A stretch of 64,000 bases of DNA from Prionace glauca (GCA_037974335.1 CM075760.1:17161059-17225058); one strand, 5' to 3'. Positions 1 to 11,033 are shown, counted from the stretch's first letter. The notes: generated from the letters alone by a model not told the origin. Numbers and translations are program-made.

Positions 1-2
1 CC

Positions 3-416
3 TGCTCTGTGTGTGGAAAGGGATTTGCTCAGTCAGCCACCTTGTTCACACACCAGCAAATTCACACTGAAGAGAAGCCATTCACCTGCTCTGTGTGTGG
101 GAAAGGATTCAGTCGGTCATCAACTCTGCTGACACACCAGCGAGTTCACACTGGAGAGAAACCATTCATCTGCTCTGTGTGTGGGAAAAGATTCAATCAC
201 TCATCCAACCTAGCAATACACCAGCGAATTCACACAGAGGATAGGCCATTCATCTGTTCTGTGTGTGAGAAGGGATTCAATCAGTCATCTAAACTAGCAA
301 TACATCAGCGGCTTCACACTGGAGAGAGGCCGTTCACCTGCTTGCAGTGTGGGAAGGGATACGTTACTTCATCGAATCTTCTGACACACCAGCGAATTCA
401 CAACCAGCTATTGTGA
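3..416 (+). CDS. C2H2 zinc-finger protein, 3' end of last exon (5' part outside window)
   Basis: The open frame enters from the left edge and ends at TGA 414-416. It encodes five consecutive Cys2-His2 fingers of about 28 residues (Cys-x2-Cys-x12-His-x3-His). They are joined by HTGEKPF/HTGERPF/HTEDRPF linkers and followed by a short tail, IHNQLL. All five keep both Cys and both His. Known role of the family: sequence-specific DNA binding in the nucleus, usually transcriptional control; no effector domain (KRAB, BTB, SCAN) is in view. It is the first member of a tandem family that recurs at 11.6-12.7, 13.4, 15.2-19.1 and 21.2-21.6 kb. The target gene and the N-terminus cannot be told from this fragment. 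An ATTAAA polyadenylation-type hexamer lies at 689-694. Confidence 0.87.
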   Translation, partial: CSVCGKGFAQSATLFTHQQIHTEEKPFTCSVCGKGFSRSSTLLTHQRVHTGEKPFICSVCGKRFNHSSNLAIHQRIHTEDRPFICSVCEKGFNQSSKLAIHQRLHTGERPFTCLQCGKGYVTSSNLLTHQRIHNQLL

Positions 417-1140
417 TTGAATTTCAAATTAGGGAGAAACCATGAGAATGTGCAGACTGAGGGGAGAGTTTCAGTTACTGTCAGAGCTGCAAGTACACTG
501 GGGACTGCTTGAAGATCGAGGGTTTCTACAAGCTGCTCTAAGACTTGTCTTCTCTCTGAAAGCTTCAGGACAGTCTATACTCCTTTTAGCAAGTATATTT
601 ATGGTTTTTAACTGTAATCGAAGTGGGAGCTACATCTGAGGAATTGCATATTGTTGCATATTGCAACTGAAATTATGCTAAGGTAGAAATTAAAGTTGTC
701 TCCTTTCACTTTTAAATATTGTTCAACTGTCATTAGTTAAGCTGCTTCATGTTTTGGAATTATATTTTTCGAGAGTGGACCTGGTTGATGAAAATTTCTG
801 TTCATCAATTTCAATGACAATGTTACAATTCATAATTTAACACATGACACAATCTCAGGTTAGACTCTGAACATGTGCAGTACAAATAGTGGAACGTGCT
901 GATCAGAAATTATATTGAATTATAGAGAATATCCAGTCTGGAAGGAGACTGCTTGGTTTAACTAGTCTGTGCTGATTCTATATTTCACACAAGACAACTC
1001 CCATTCCATCTCCCTCATTTCAGCCTTTCAGCTCATCTTTCTAATTTCCTTTCCCTCATGTACTCATCACGTTTTGTTTTTAAACTATAAGAATGAGTTG
1101 TCCAGCTAGTTCCTGTGGCACTGAATTTCACATTGTAATC
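417..1140. other. 3' UTR and intergenic DNA, no gene seen
   Basis: AT-rich sequence following the zinc-finger stop codon. A variant poly(A) signal ATTAAA is at 689-694, about 275 bases after the stop, and probably ends the transcript. The rest, to about 1,140, shows no coding potential or repeat that I recognise. Confidence 0.35.
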
Positions 1141-1144
1141 AATC

Positions 1145-1475
1145 TCTGAGTATAGATGGTGAGTGACTTGGAGGGGAACGTGCAGGCGATGATGTTCCTA
1201 TGCATTTCCTGCCCTTGTCCAAGCTGCTAGAGGTTGCGGGTTTGCAAGATGCTGTCAAAGAAGCCTTGCTGAGTGCTTGCACTGCATCTTGTAGGTGGTA
1301 CACACAGCTGCCATGTGAGTCAGTGTTGGAGCTTGTAGAAGGATTGCCAATCTGGCTGCTCTGTCTTGAATGGTGTTGAGCTTCCTAAGTTGTTGGAGCT
1401 GTACTAATTCAGAAAATTGGAGCTTATTCAATTGGACACAAGAGTGACTGCCTTGTAGATGCTGGACTTTGGGGA
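1145..1475 (-). mobile_element. LINE ORF fragment, HER1-like (non-CR1)
   Basis: Read on the minus strand, one frame gives the peptide KLNTIQDRAARLA and, further on, AAVCTTYKMQC. These resemble the C-terminal end of the ORF2 of a LINE common in elasmobranchs, where a phrase such as LKKLDTIQDKAARLIG recurs. The plus strand carries the matching phrase about determining a test of distance from that ORF only as an antisense shadow. The copy has stops and frame breaks and is a short dead fragment. The name HER1-like is recalled from family knowledge and was not checked by search. Confidence 0.55.
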
Positions 1476-2261
1476 GAAGGGTTAAACAGATCTTTTAAAG
1501 AAAAATTTACATGATCTGGCCCAGACACCATAAGGAGATGGAAATGGGATGTGTTATGATTCTCAACTGAAATCCTACCCAACTGAAAAGGTGAACACTG
1601 AAGACTCAAACACAGAGGGAGGGATGTCTGTTCGTGTTCTTCAGCAGTGGGGGGAATCACGATTGTGCTGGAAGAACAGGAGCGATGGTGAAATGAGTCA
1701 GCAAATAGAGAATGATTATATTTCCACCAGCTCAGGTTACTGAAGCCTGAATATTTTGGGAGAGAAAAGGTGAGAGTGTTGCAGAGTTTAAAGTGGAACA
1801 GGAGAGCTTTAAGCTGGTGGAGTCAGTGAAATCTGACTCTCGTGTTTGTCTGCTGTCATTTCACAGAGGCCCCGTTTCGCTGAAACTCTTTATTTCCACA
1901 GCTACAGAATCAGTGAAAAGACATTGCACATTCTTCACAGCAGCGTCAAACTCACACTGATTGTTTCTCCACTCACCTCGAGGTTATCAATTTGCCTCCA
2001 GCCTTCTCGATCCACTCCTGGCATCGGGTGCAAGCTCAGAATGGTTGGGGGTGGGTGGGAGGGATGGATTATTGACACCTCTCTCCCACCCTTCCCACAA
2101 ACACACACAGAGGAACAACTCAAACACAATCATTAAATGAAGTGAAAGCAGACAACACATTCACACAAACATGTATGTGCTTGCACACAGGTGCACATGA
2201 ACTGAAACGTGTGTGCACCCACACAGACATGCACCCACAGATGTAAGCATGCATCTATAAA
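1476..2261. other. Unassigned intergenic stretch
   Basis: No convincing gene. Short open frames near 1,424-1,743 and 1,846-2,136 lack recognisable domains. From about 2,090 to 2,250 the sequence is rich in CA/ACA steps, a loose degenerate microsatellite. Confidence 0.3.
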
Positions 2262-2544
2262 ATAGTAGAATCCTATAGCGCAAGAAAGACCACTCAGCTC
2301 TTTGAGTCTGCACTGACTGTCTGAGCATCTTACCCAGGCCCCCTCACCCATCCGACTCCCGTAACCCAATATATTTACCCCACTAATTACCCCAATCTAC
2401 GTATTTTGTGACATTAAGTGGCAATTTAGCATAGCAAATCCACCTGAACAGCACGCTTTGGGAGTTCGGGTACTCCACTTTCCTCCCAGAGGAAACTCAT
2501 GCGGACACGGGGAGAAGGTGCAAACTCCACACAGACACAGGGGA
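2262..2544 (-). mobile_element. tRNA-derived SINE, minus orientation
   Basis: Read on the minus strand, this carries the SINE phrases GTTTGCACCTTCTCCCCGTG and GGTTTCCTC-like CTGGGAGGAAAG. Its tail side mentions the usual TAGGATTCTACTAT ending. It abuts, head to head, a second SINE on the plus strand starting about 2,545, so the two tRNA-derived heads meet in the middle. The copy is diverged. Confidence 0.65.
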
Positions 2545-2832
2545 GACTGGTGGTTAGCACTGTTGCCTCACAGCACCAGGTACTCGGTTCAAATCTGGCT
2601 TCAGGTGACTGCGCATTCTTCCCATGTCTGTGTGGGTTTCCTCCAGGTGCTCTGGTTTCCTCCCAGAGTCCGAAGACATGCAGGTTAGGTGGATTGACCA
2701 GACTCAATTGCCTTAGTGTCAGGGAGATTAGCAGGGTAAATATGTGGGGTTACAGGATAGGACATGGGTGGGATTTTTGTTGGTGTAGGCCAGATGGGCT
2801 GAATGGCCATTCTACTCTGTAGGGCTTCTAGG
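2545..2832 (+). mobile_element. tRNA-derived SINE, plus orientation
   Basis: Starts with a tRNA-like head (TGGTGGTTAGCACTGTTGCC, then GGTTCAAATC as a B-box). It continues through the typical body (GTGTGGGTTTCCTCCAGGTG, GGTTTCCTCCCAGAGTCC) and ends with AGATGGGCTGAATGGCC and a short terminal repeat-like TAGGGCTTCTAGGATTTA. The tRNA head followed by an unrelated body is what defines a SINE. The family is probably an elasmobranch tRNA-SINE; the exact name is not determined. Confidence 0.75.
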
Positions 2833-3073
2833 ATTTATCCACTACTGGATGGACAGAAGGAGAGCTCCTGCTGGTTTTCGAGGGCCAGTCCTTCAAACAG
2901 CCTAACATTTGGTGGTTACCCAACAGTTTGTGGAATTTGCTGAATTTCCCAGGTGAACAGCAGTGACTGTGTTTCGGAAACAGGAAGTTGCCATGTTGAT
3001 TCAGAGCGCTTTGGGACAGCCCGAAAGGGCAGAGGAGCTAGACCATTCCTCCCTTTCGATTGGTCACTCTCGT

Positions 3074-3498
3074 ATCATAATAACATAAGAAATAGGAGCA
3101 GGAGTAGGCCATCTGGCCCTTCGAGCCTGCCCCGCCATTCAATAAGATCATGGCTGATCTGTCGTGGCTCAGCTCCACCTTCCCGCCCTCTCCCCATAAC
3201 CCTTAATCCCTTCTCTTATCAAAAACCCATCAACCCGTTTCTTAAAAATATTTAGCGAGGCAGCCTCCACCACTTCAACGGGCAGAGAATTCCAGAGATT
3301 CACCACCCTTTGATTGAAGAAGTTCCTCCTCAACTCTGTTCTAAACCGCCTCCCCTTTACCTTGAGGCTGTGCCCCCTAGTCCTACTGTCTTTTTTGAGC
3401 GGGAAGAGTCTCTCCACCTCTATCCTATCCATCCCATTCATCATCTTATACGTCTCAATGAGATCTCCCCTCATTCTTCTAAACTCTAACGAGTACAT
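3074..3498 (-). mobile_element. CR1-type LINE, 3' end (5'-truncated), outer copy
   Basis: The minus strand encodes the last part of the CR1 ORF2 seen in full at 40-45 kb (YSLEFRRMRGDLIETYKMMNG, NLWNSLPVEVVEAASLNIF). It ends in the ATGTTCTTATG-type tail, which on the plus strand reads AACATAAGAAATAGGAGC. The copy stops abruptly at about 3,498, where the tail of a second CR1 copy begins in the same orientation. Confidence 0.85.
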
Positions 3499-4012
3499 AA
3501 GAAACATAAGAAATAGGAGCAGGAGTAGGCCATCTGGCCCTTCGAGCCTGCCCCGCCATTCAATAAGATCATGGCTGATCTGTCGTGACTCAGCTCCACC
3601 TTCCCGCCCTCTCCCCATAACCCTTAATCCCCTCTCTTATCAAAAACCCATCAACCCGTTTCTTAAAAATATTTAGCGAGGCAGCCTCCACCACTTCAAC
3701 GGGCAGAGAATTCCAGAGATTCACCACCCTTTGAGTGAAGAAGTTCCTCCTCAACTCTGTTCTAAACCGCCCCCCCTTTATCTTGAGGCTGTGCCCCCTA
3801 GTCCTACTGTCTTTTTTGAGCGGGAAGAGTCTCTCCACCTCTATCCTATCCATCCCATTCATCATCTTATACGTCTCAATGAGATCTCCCCTCATTCTTC
3901 TAAACTCTAACGAGTACAAGCCTAGTTTATTCAGCCTCTCCTCACAGCTCAATCCCCTCAACTCCGGTATCAGCCTAGTAAACCTCCTCTGCACTCCCCG
4001 CAGACCCTGCCG
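3499..4012 (-). mobile_element. CR1-type LINE, 3' end (5'-truncated), second copy
   Basis: This is nearly identical over its shared length to the copy at 3,074-3,498 but extends further 5', to the QRRFTRLIPELRGLS region. The tail lies at 3,499-3,515. Two tail-bearing 3' ends in a row in the same direction indicate either insertion of one CR1 next to or into another, or a tandem duplication. Both copies are far shorter than the full element and cannot move by themselves. Confidence 0.85.
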
Positions 4013-4509
4013 TTCTGTGGGAAGAGATGATGACTGCCATGTGCACAGTAAGATCCCATAAGGTACGAACGAGACAACGCATGGTCTGGGAACCTAATTT
4101 CAGAGACGGTTTAAGGGACTCCTGGGAGAACCTGTTACAGCACACTTGATTCTCAGGGAAGTGTTTCAGGAAAGTGTGACCTCCTGACCCAGAATGACTG
4201 ATCCAGGAACCTCCAGTCCGACTGTCAACCCCAACAGCTCCCTCAGCCGAGGATCAGCAAAGGGGGTCAACATAATAAACAACTGAATGCCCAGTGAAAA
4301 AATACACACTCCCTGCTGTCAATATCTCCAGCCATTCCGACATCGGTCACAGGCACATGGGGCAGGTGTCTGTCTGTGTGTGTGTGAGGGGCCAGTGATG
4401 GGAGGGCATGTTACCTACAGAAAGCCTGGTCCCAGGTGAGTCAGATGGCAGCAGGTATCGATCGTCCTTGGGCCGTGTCTCAGTGAGCGATAGGAGGACA
4501 GTGGGATCA

Positions 4510-7500
4510 TCACAGGACCAGGCCCCCGCCCATGTACTCCACTCTCTGTGTGAAAGGAGAAGATAGCTTCTGTTGAGCCTGCTCCACAATTCATCATCAA
4601 CTTCATCTCCACTTTCCCCACACTCCTCCCCATTCCTCAATTTCCAAAGATTTCCCCTCTTTCCTCACAATCTCCCCACTATCCCTCAATTCTCAAAGAT
4701 ATTCCCATTTTCCCGCACACTTCCCCCATCCCTCAATTCCCAGACATCTCCACTTTCTCTGCACTCCTCCCCCATCACTCAAATTTATTTTTCTTCATTC
4801 GTGGGATATGGGCATCTCTGGCTGGCGAGCATTTATTGCCCATCCCTAGTTGCCTGAGGCCAGTTCAGAATCAACCACATTGTTGTGGCTCTGGAGTCAC
4901 ACGTACGTCACACCAGGTAAGGGTGGCAGATTTCCTGTGGTTGACTCTCAACTGCTCTCCAAGGGCAATGAGGGATGGGCAATAAATATGTCCCATGAAT
5001 GAATAAAAAAAATTGGGTCCAGTCCACACAACCCCTCAAGCTCCACAGCCCTGAATGGTTTCCTCTTCCTATTTTCCTGGCTCCCCCTCACAGACCGAGT
5101 GTGGATCTCACCTTGGGTGGCTGGATGAATGCCAGCCAGTCAGAGGCATGTGTGGGCAGCAGCCCCATCGCCTGGCACTTGTAGATGGCCAGAGCCAACC
5201 CCAGCAGGTTGCCGATGAAATAGACCAGAGGCTGCAGCCAATGCTGACTCGAATTCCCCAGGACCCTAAAGACTGAGAGCAAGAATGGAAAAGTAGGAAG
5301 TTCAGGAACAGGTCAGAGACTGAGAAATGTTCAGAGAGAATCGGGGAATCATTGTCCTTAAATCACAGAGTCAGCATGTAGGCACAGCAGGAAATTAGGA
5401 TGCACATGGTCTGTTAGCCTTTATTCCCCAGAGATGGAGTTTCAGAATGAGGAAATCTTTGTGCAATTGTATCGAGTTTTGGTGGAACCACACTTGGAAC
5501 ACTCAGCAGAGTTTGGGTCCTCTTATCCAGAAAATTGTCCAGAAGGAGAGTAACAAGGGTTCACTAGACTGTTTCCTGGGATATCTGGACTGTCAACGAG
5601 GAGGGATTGAGCAGAATGGCCCTTTACTCTCTGATCTGATAGTAACCTCAAACCTTCATCCCACTGACTCCCAATTACCTATCACTGACCTCCCCCCCCC
5701 ACCCCAACATACCAAAAATCTAACCACCTCTGCCTTAAAATTATCAAAGATTCTGCTTTCACCACCTTTTCAGGAAGAGAATTCCAAAGACTTATGACAC
5801 TCAGGAAAAAAAAATTCTCCTCATCCCTACTTTAATTGGGTGATCCTTTAATTTTAAACAGTGATGCCGAGTTCTAGATTATCCCACAAGAGGAAACATC
5901 TTCTTTACCTCATCCTGTCAAGGCCCCACAGGCTCAAGTCGCCACTTATTCTTTTTAGTTCCAGCAGATAGATGCTTAGCCTGTCCAACTTTTCTTCGTA
6001 ACACAGCTCATCCATTTCGGGTGCTGGTCTGGTAAACCTTTCCTGAACTGTCTCCAGCATACTTACACCCTTCCTTAATCAAGGAGATAAACACTGTACA
6101 CAGTACTCAGATGTGGTCTCACTAGTGACCTGTACAACTGAAGCAGAACCTCCCTAATTCTGTTTCAATTCCATTCAGAATGAATGATAACATTCCATTT
6201 TACTAATTACTTGCTGTACCTGCATATTAGCCTTTTGTGATTTATGTAATAAAACACCCAGAATGCCTCTGAATCTCTGAGCTCTGCAATCTCTCACTGT
6301 TTAGACAAAATGCTTATTTTTCATTCTTCCTGCCGAAATGGTCAATTTCCTATTTGCCCACATTCGATCCAATTACCAGATATTTGTCCACTCACTTAAC
6401 CTTTCTGGCTTTTTGAACCCGCCCTCATATGTCCTTGTCACAACTTATTTTCCCACTTATGTTTGTGTCATCGGCAAATTTGCCAACCATCCCTTCATCC
6501 AGTTATTTCTATAAATTTTTGATTCCTTGCCACAAATTTGATTCTCTGTCCACTATTTGGTTTTAAATGTTTTCCCCAGTGCTGGTGTCAGTGCCCCATG
6601 AATCAGAATCCACCTCCCACACCAATCTTTGAATCATGCATTCAACTCTCTGATCTGATTTGTCCTAAGTCAATTAGCAAGTGGTTCAGGTAATAATCCA
6701 GATTATGAACTTTGAGATCCTGCTTCTTAATTTGGTACCTAGGTCCTCATACTACCATGCAAAACCTCCTTCTTTGTCCTGCCTATGTCACTGGTAGCTA
6801 CATGGACCACAATGACTGGGTCCTCCCCCTGTGCAGCTGCTTTTGAGCTGTAGATCCGATACAATACTGTAAGTTCCTCTTCAGCCCTGAGCAGATGTCC
6901 TGAACCCTGGCAGAAGGCAAGTAACACAGCCATCTAAACTCATGCTCTTTGCTGCAGAGAGCAGCGTGAATCCTTCTGACTAAACCATCCCATATTACCG
7001 CTATATTTCTTTTTTTCTCAAAGAACAAAGAACAACACAGCACGGGAAACAGGCCCTTCGGCCCAACGAGCCCGCGCCGCCGTCCCATTGTCTCAGTGAC
7101 CTATTCATGATTTTAGTCTACGCCTAATGTGCGAGGATCAGGGAGGTCCAATATAGGGACAATTTGTTACCCAATCAATCAGACTAAAAGCACATTTTTG
7201 GGATGTGGGAGGAAACCGCAGCACCCGGAGGAAACCCACGCAACCACAGGGAGAACGCGCAAACTCCCACAGACACAGGCCCAAATCCATGTGTCCGCAC
7301 AGCAACAGGGATAGTCTCTGAGCTGTCATGTTGCCCTTGAGATGGTCCAGTTTAAGTTTTCTCCTCTAACTTGAATGGCTTCCAGGACCATGGTGCCAAG
7401 GTCAGTTTGCTCATCCACTCTGCAGCCCAAACGAGCTGAAAAAATCTCAAACCAGTTGGACAATCCTGAAGGCTAAGATTCCTACCCTCTGAATCCCCTT

Positions 7501-9925
7501 ACCTGCCTCTCTCTCAGTCAATCTCCTGTCCCTGACCAGTGACCAAATGAGCAGACTCTGTCCCAGGAGGTGTGACTGTCTACTGGAACAAAAATTCCAG
7601 GTAATTTTCCCCCTCCCTGATGCATTGTACTGTCAGTAGTTCAGCCTCCAACTCATAAACTGAGCCGAAGCTGCTCAAACTTCTAACACTTACGGCAGAC
7701 TCGGTACATATTACAGAGAAAGTGGTGCTGAAAGTCTTAAAGCGCATCAATATAGATAAATCCCCAGGACCTGATGAAACGTATTCCAGGACACAATGGG
7801 AGGCGAGGAATACTGTGTACAGTCCTGTTCACCCTATTATAGAAAGGAAATTACTAAGCTAGAAAGGGTGCAGAAGAGATTTACTAGTATGCTACCGGGT
7901 CATGATGGCTTGAGTTATATGAGGCTGGATAGACCAGAACTTTTTTCTCTGGAGCTTAGGAGGCTGAGGGGTGATCTAATAGAGGTTCATAAATAATGAG
8001 GGGCATAGATCAATATCTTTTCCCAAAGGTAGGAGAGCCTAAAACTAGAGGGCATAGGTTTAGGGTGAGAGGGGAAGACACAAAGTTCCAGAGGGGCAAC
8101 TTTTTCACACAGAGAGTGTGAGTGTCTGGAACAAACTGCCAGAGGTAGTCGTACAATTTTGTCTTTTAAGAAATGTTTACTCAGTTACATGGGTAAGATG
8201 GGTATAGAGGGATATGGGCCAAATGCAGGCAATTGTGACTAGCTCTGGGGCTTAAGAACAGAAAGGGCAGCATGGACAAGTTGGGCCGAAGGCCCATTTC
8301 CTTGCTGTAAACCGCCATGAGAGATGTGTTTGCCTTGGATCAAACTGACACCTAGAAACTCCCAAATGCTGCAGCTGTGACACATCACCTGTCCTCCCAT
8401 CTTTAATATGTACTAATAAACTATTTATTTTGTCCAATGTTATATTTCATTGCTGTTTTTACGTATTTTATTAACCTTACCACCTGTTGCTATACTATTT
8501 TGGTCCTTAGGAACAGAATAAACCTTAGTTATTTAGCAGATACTCACCAAAAATCTAGTCGCTTCTTCTCCTGTAGAAGATTAAGATAATTTCCTAAAGC
8601 CTGAGAAAGTTAGAAAGCAAAACAACACCTCTTTTCTTTCCTTCTCTAACTCCCTCAATTACCCACCTCCCAGAACTCTATTCTAAGCAGCTCAAGATTC
8701 AGAGCTGTTTCTGAGCAGTACATTCAATACAATACTCACTTGCTGACATGGAGATCAGGGCCTGTATGGGTCTCCAGGCCATCATGCATACCATCATGAT
8801 AGGGAGGATGGAGATGGTGTTGCCAGCCATGTACATGATGAACAGATTCATGGGCAGCTGTTTCAGCGGGCCCAAGGCGATGTCCCAGCAGCGCTGAAAA
8901 CAGAAAGCAAGCAAGGTATCAGTTAAAGGAATCAATCTGGGGAGGCCACATACTGATCTTATACCCAGGCCTGGATAACACAACAAGTCTCTTTATCAAA
9001 CAGGCTGCTCTGGTTCATCAAGGCCCTTCACCACCACAGACAAACCAGGCATTGTCAGCCACACACCAAGGACACTTCAAATCCAACTTACTTTCTCGAC
9101 CAGGATCCGGTCTGTTTCTTGGACACAGATGTCAGGTAACTGTTTGTCTGAATATGCGACTGGGCACATGGGAGTCTCTTTGGCCACACTGTTGATTACG
9201 GCTCCTGAGAGAAACAGAAAACACAAATTGGTCACTCTTTCAGGACCATTTTTAAAGAGAGTCTCTCTATGGAGGATACCAACGTGGTGGCAATATTGCC
9301 AGCATGAACTAAAGCTTGGGTAAACCTCAGACACACGCTACCATTGCGTGTACCAAACTACCATGGGAATGGAGGATGGAAGAAGTGGATTACTGTCAAT
9401 TAATAATCAGGGTGCCAATCCCTTTACCCTCCATTAAGGAGCAATAGCGACAAATTACCAGATGTACCAAGTTAAAAACAAACACTGTGGGACATTGAGT
9501 GCCCCAGTTCAGCACCCGGCCCTGGAAATGAGCAATCGTTCTGCCAACCACTGCTGCAGTTGGCACCTGATCAGGTGGAGGGGCTGAAACCAAGATGGCA
9601 TCTTAGGGTCATGACCTGGGGAAAAGATGCTAAGGTGGGTCTGAGTGATTTCTGGGGGATTTGAGGGACTGCTTTGCGTTGAAAAGCTCGGCGAGGAATA
9701 AAAGAGGCGTGAAAAACTCGGGACTGGGAAGTTTGGGTTGGCGCCGCACCCCCGGGTCAGGGTGCGGTGGCCTCCCCGCGGGAGAGGCGGGCTGGCCCGG
9801 CTTGCCTCCTACTCGAGCCCCCGGCTTCCCGCGCGGCCTCCGCACCTGCTGCTGCCGCTCAGGTTGAGTTCGAGGGTCCACTTGTGCCAGCGCGCGCGGT
9901 TGGTAAGCCCCGCCCCTGCAGCCAT
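4510..9925 (-). CDS. EMC4: ER membrane protein complex subunit 4 (five exons, minus strand)
   Basis: Exons read from the sequence: 1, 9925-9846 (ATG 9925-9923, start [16 protein letters not shown]; donor AG|GTGCGG). 2, ending 9092 ([19 protein letters not shown]; donor AAA|GTAAGT). 3, 8893-8740 ([20 protein letters not shown]; donor A|GTGAGT). 4, 5272-5112 ([20 protein letters not shown], then [17 protein letters not shown]; donor AAG|GTGAGA). 5, 4545-4510 ([11 protein letters not shown], stop). The order and peptides match vertebrate EMC4 from end to end, about 175 residues against 183 in human as recalled. EMC4 is part of the complex that inserts transmembrane segments into the ER membrane; hydrophobic segments are in exons 3 and 4. 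Junctions 2/3, 3/4 and 4/5 keep frame. Exon 1 ends in phase 2, which fits an exon 2 acceptor after 9189 (exon 9188-9092) but not the stronger-looking CAG at 9206-9205, so that boundary is uncertain. All residues that can be read look intact. Confidence 0.93.
4775..5012. mobile_element. SINE tails in inverted pair (inside EMC4 last intron)
   Basis: From about 4,935 down to 4,795 the minus strand reads the 3' half of the second SINE family of this window (the one seen whole at 19.4 and 24.0 kb), ending in GGGATGGGCAATAAATGCTC. From about 4,939 to 5,010 the plus strand reads the same tail again (GAGGGATGGGCAATAAATATG, then TCCCATGAATGAATAAAA). The two tails point away from each other with almost no spacer, giving an imperfect inverted repeat in the intron between EMC4 exons 4 and 5. 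Confidence 0.65.
5405..5650 (+). mobile_element. Old CR1-type LINE fragment, plus strand
   Basis: A decayed CR1 ORF2 C-terminal segment. On the plus strand, broken frames carry LVEPHLEH (compare LVRPQLEYC in the young copies) and [14 protein letters not shown] (compare RRFTRLIPELRGLS). It has several stops and is much older than the copies at 40-59 kb. It lies in the EMC4 intron between exons 3 and 4. Confidence 0.55.
5651..6995 (-). mobile_element. Old CR1-type LINE, minus strand, degenerate
   Basis: A long antisense LINE relic. The plus strand at 6,466-6,484 (GTGTCATCGGCAAATTTGCC) is the complement of the reverse-transcriptase catalytic box, read on the minus strand as GKFADDT. The 3' coding part lies at 5,650-6,200 and a 5' part reaches 6,995. 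Many stops and indels show long decay. It sits inside the large EMC4 intron 3. Confidence 0.6.
7010..7330 (-). mobile_element. tRNA-derived SINE fragment, minus strand
   Basis: The plus strand shows the reverse complement of the shared SINE body (GGGAGGAAACCGCAGCACCC, GGAGAACGCGCAAACTCCC) and begins with AAAGAACAAAGAACAACACA next to CAGGCCCTTCGGCCC, a 3' tail motif shared with other elements here. The tRNA-like head is not clear, so the copy is probably incomplete. It lies within EMC4 intron 3. Confidence 0.6.
7705..8330 (+). mobile_element. CR1-type LINE fragment, plus strand, internally deleted
   Basis: It begins with the RT motif [10 protein letters not shown] (about 7,750-7,778) and then jumps directly to the C-terminal segment [20 protein letters not shown] and [18 protein letters not shown]. 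The intervening catalytic region is missing. It is a different CR1 subfamily from the young copies ([12 protein letters not shown] rather than EFRRMRGDLIET). It lies in EMC4 intron 3. Confidence 0.65.
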
Positions 9926-10095
9926 GGCAACCCAGCGACCGTTAACCGTCCCCCCCTTTCAAATCTGATTCCGATCCGGGGAAGAACCGCGCGCTATCGG
10001 TCAACAAACGATACGACAGCGATGCGCATGTGCAGTGCCAACTGCCTCAGCGTTCTGCGTGCACCGCCCATTGCCCCGCCCCCGCAACGCCGCCA
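9700..10095 (-). promoter_or_regulatory. CpG-rich promoter of EMC4
   Basis: A GC- and CpG-dense block covers EMC4 exon 1 and its upstream flank. It includes GCCCCGCCCC-type GC boxes, CGCGCGC runs and an NRF1-like GCGCATGTGCAG at about 10,023. There is no TATA box. This is the usual form of a housekeeping promoter and agrees with EMC4 being broadly expressed. An ATG-bearing YY1-like CGCCGCCATG lies at 10,086-10,095. Confidence 0.7.
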
Positions 10096-10504
10096 TGTTT
10101 ATTAGGGGCACATCGGCTTCAACTCGATCCACTCTCCGGCTAAATGGAGCGCCTCTGTCCCACACAAAGATGGACACCACTTCATCTCAGAGATTTATAA
10201 TATTGCTTCCTTAATTCCTCACGAAAACATCTTACACCGTATTAAACGTTAATAAAACCTAAAGGACAGATTGTCCTTCTCATTCTGCAATCAAAACCAA
10301 TCCAATGTTAATGGGTTTCTCCACAGATACTGCCACACCTGCTGATGTTATCTGTCATTTTCTGTTTTTATTTCACATTTCTGCAAGATTTTACATTCTG
10401 CCTCGAACAGCTGACCCGTCCAAAAAGTTACAATGGATAGAACAATGTAACATTGTAGCTTCCTCCAGGTATGAGAACTGAAGGTTGGACAATTTGCATA
10501 TATT

Positions 10505-10808
10505 AGTGAAAGTAAAGTTTATAGTCATAAGTCAACTTTCATTAACACTGCAATGAAGTTACTGTGAAAATCCCCCAGTTTTCACAGTCCGGCACCTGTT
10601 TGGGTGCACTGAGGGAGAATTTAGCATGGCCAATGCACTTAACCAGCATATCTATCGGACTGTGAGAGGAAACCGGAGCACTCAGAGGAAACCCATGCAG
10701 ACATGGGGAGAACGTGCAGACCCCATACAGACAGAGAACCAAGCTGGGAATCAAACCCAGGTCCCTGGTGCTGAGAGGCAGTTGCGCGCTAATCACTGTG
10801 CTAAGGTT
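10505..10808 (-). mobile_element. tRNA-derived SINE, minus strand
   Basis: The reverse strand begins with a tRNA-like head (TTAGCGCGCAACTGCC, then GGTTTGATTCCCAGC). It runs through the shared body (GAACGTGCAGACCCC as complement) and ends in the AACTTCATTGCAGTGTTAATG tail shared with the copies at 14.4 and 25.0 kb. It looks full length and moderately diverged. Confidence 0.75.
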
Positions 10809-11033
10809 GATTAGAATCACAATTTCAGTGATGTAACCTAGTGATGTCAATGATATAATGACAGTGATCTCATTGACGAGAGACAGCTTGATCTTTAACT
10901 AATTTGAAATAAGTCGCCATATGGAAAGAATACAGGTATTGAATATAAATTCAGTTTATTTTGCTCACTCTCACGAATCAGGCTGAACCTTCCACTGAGG
11001 ACACACAAAAGGAAGATTTTGTCTTATCATCCT

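Noticed and set aside
9630-10105. Several open frames on both strands across the EMC4 CpG island
   Set aside because: GC-rich DNA has few stop codons by chance. Only the frame that starts at 9,925 matches EMC4 exon 1.
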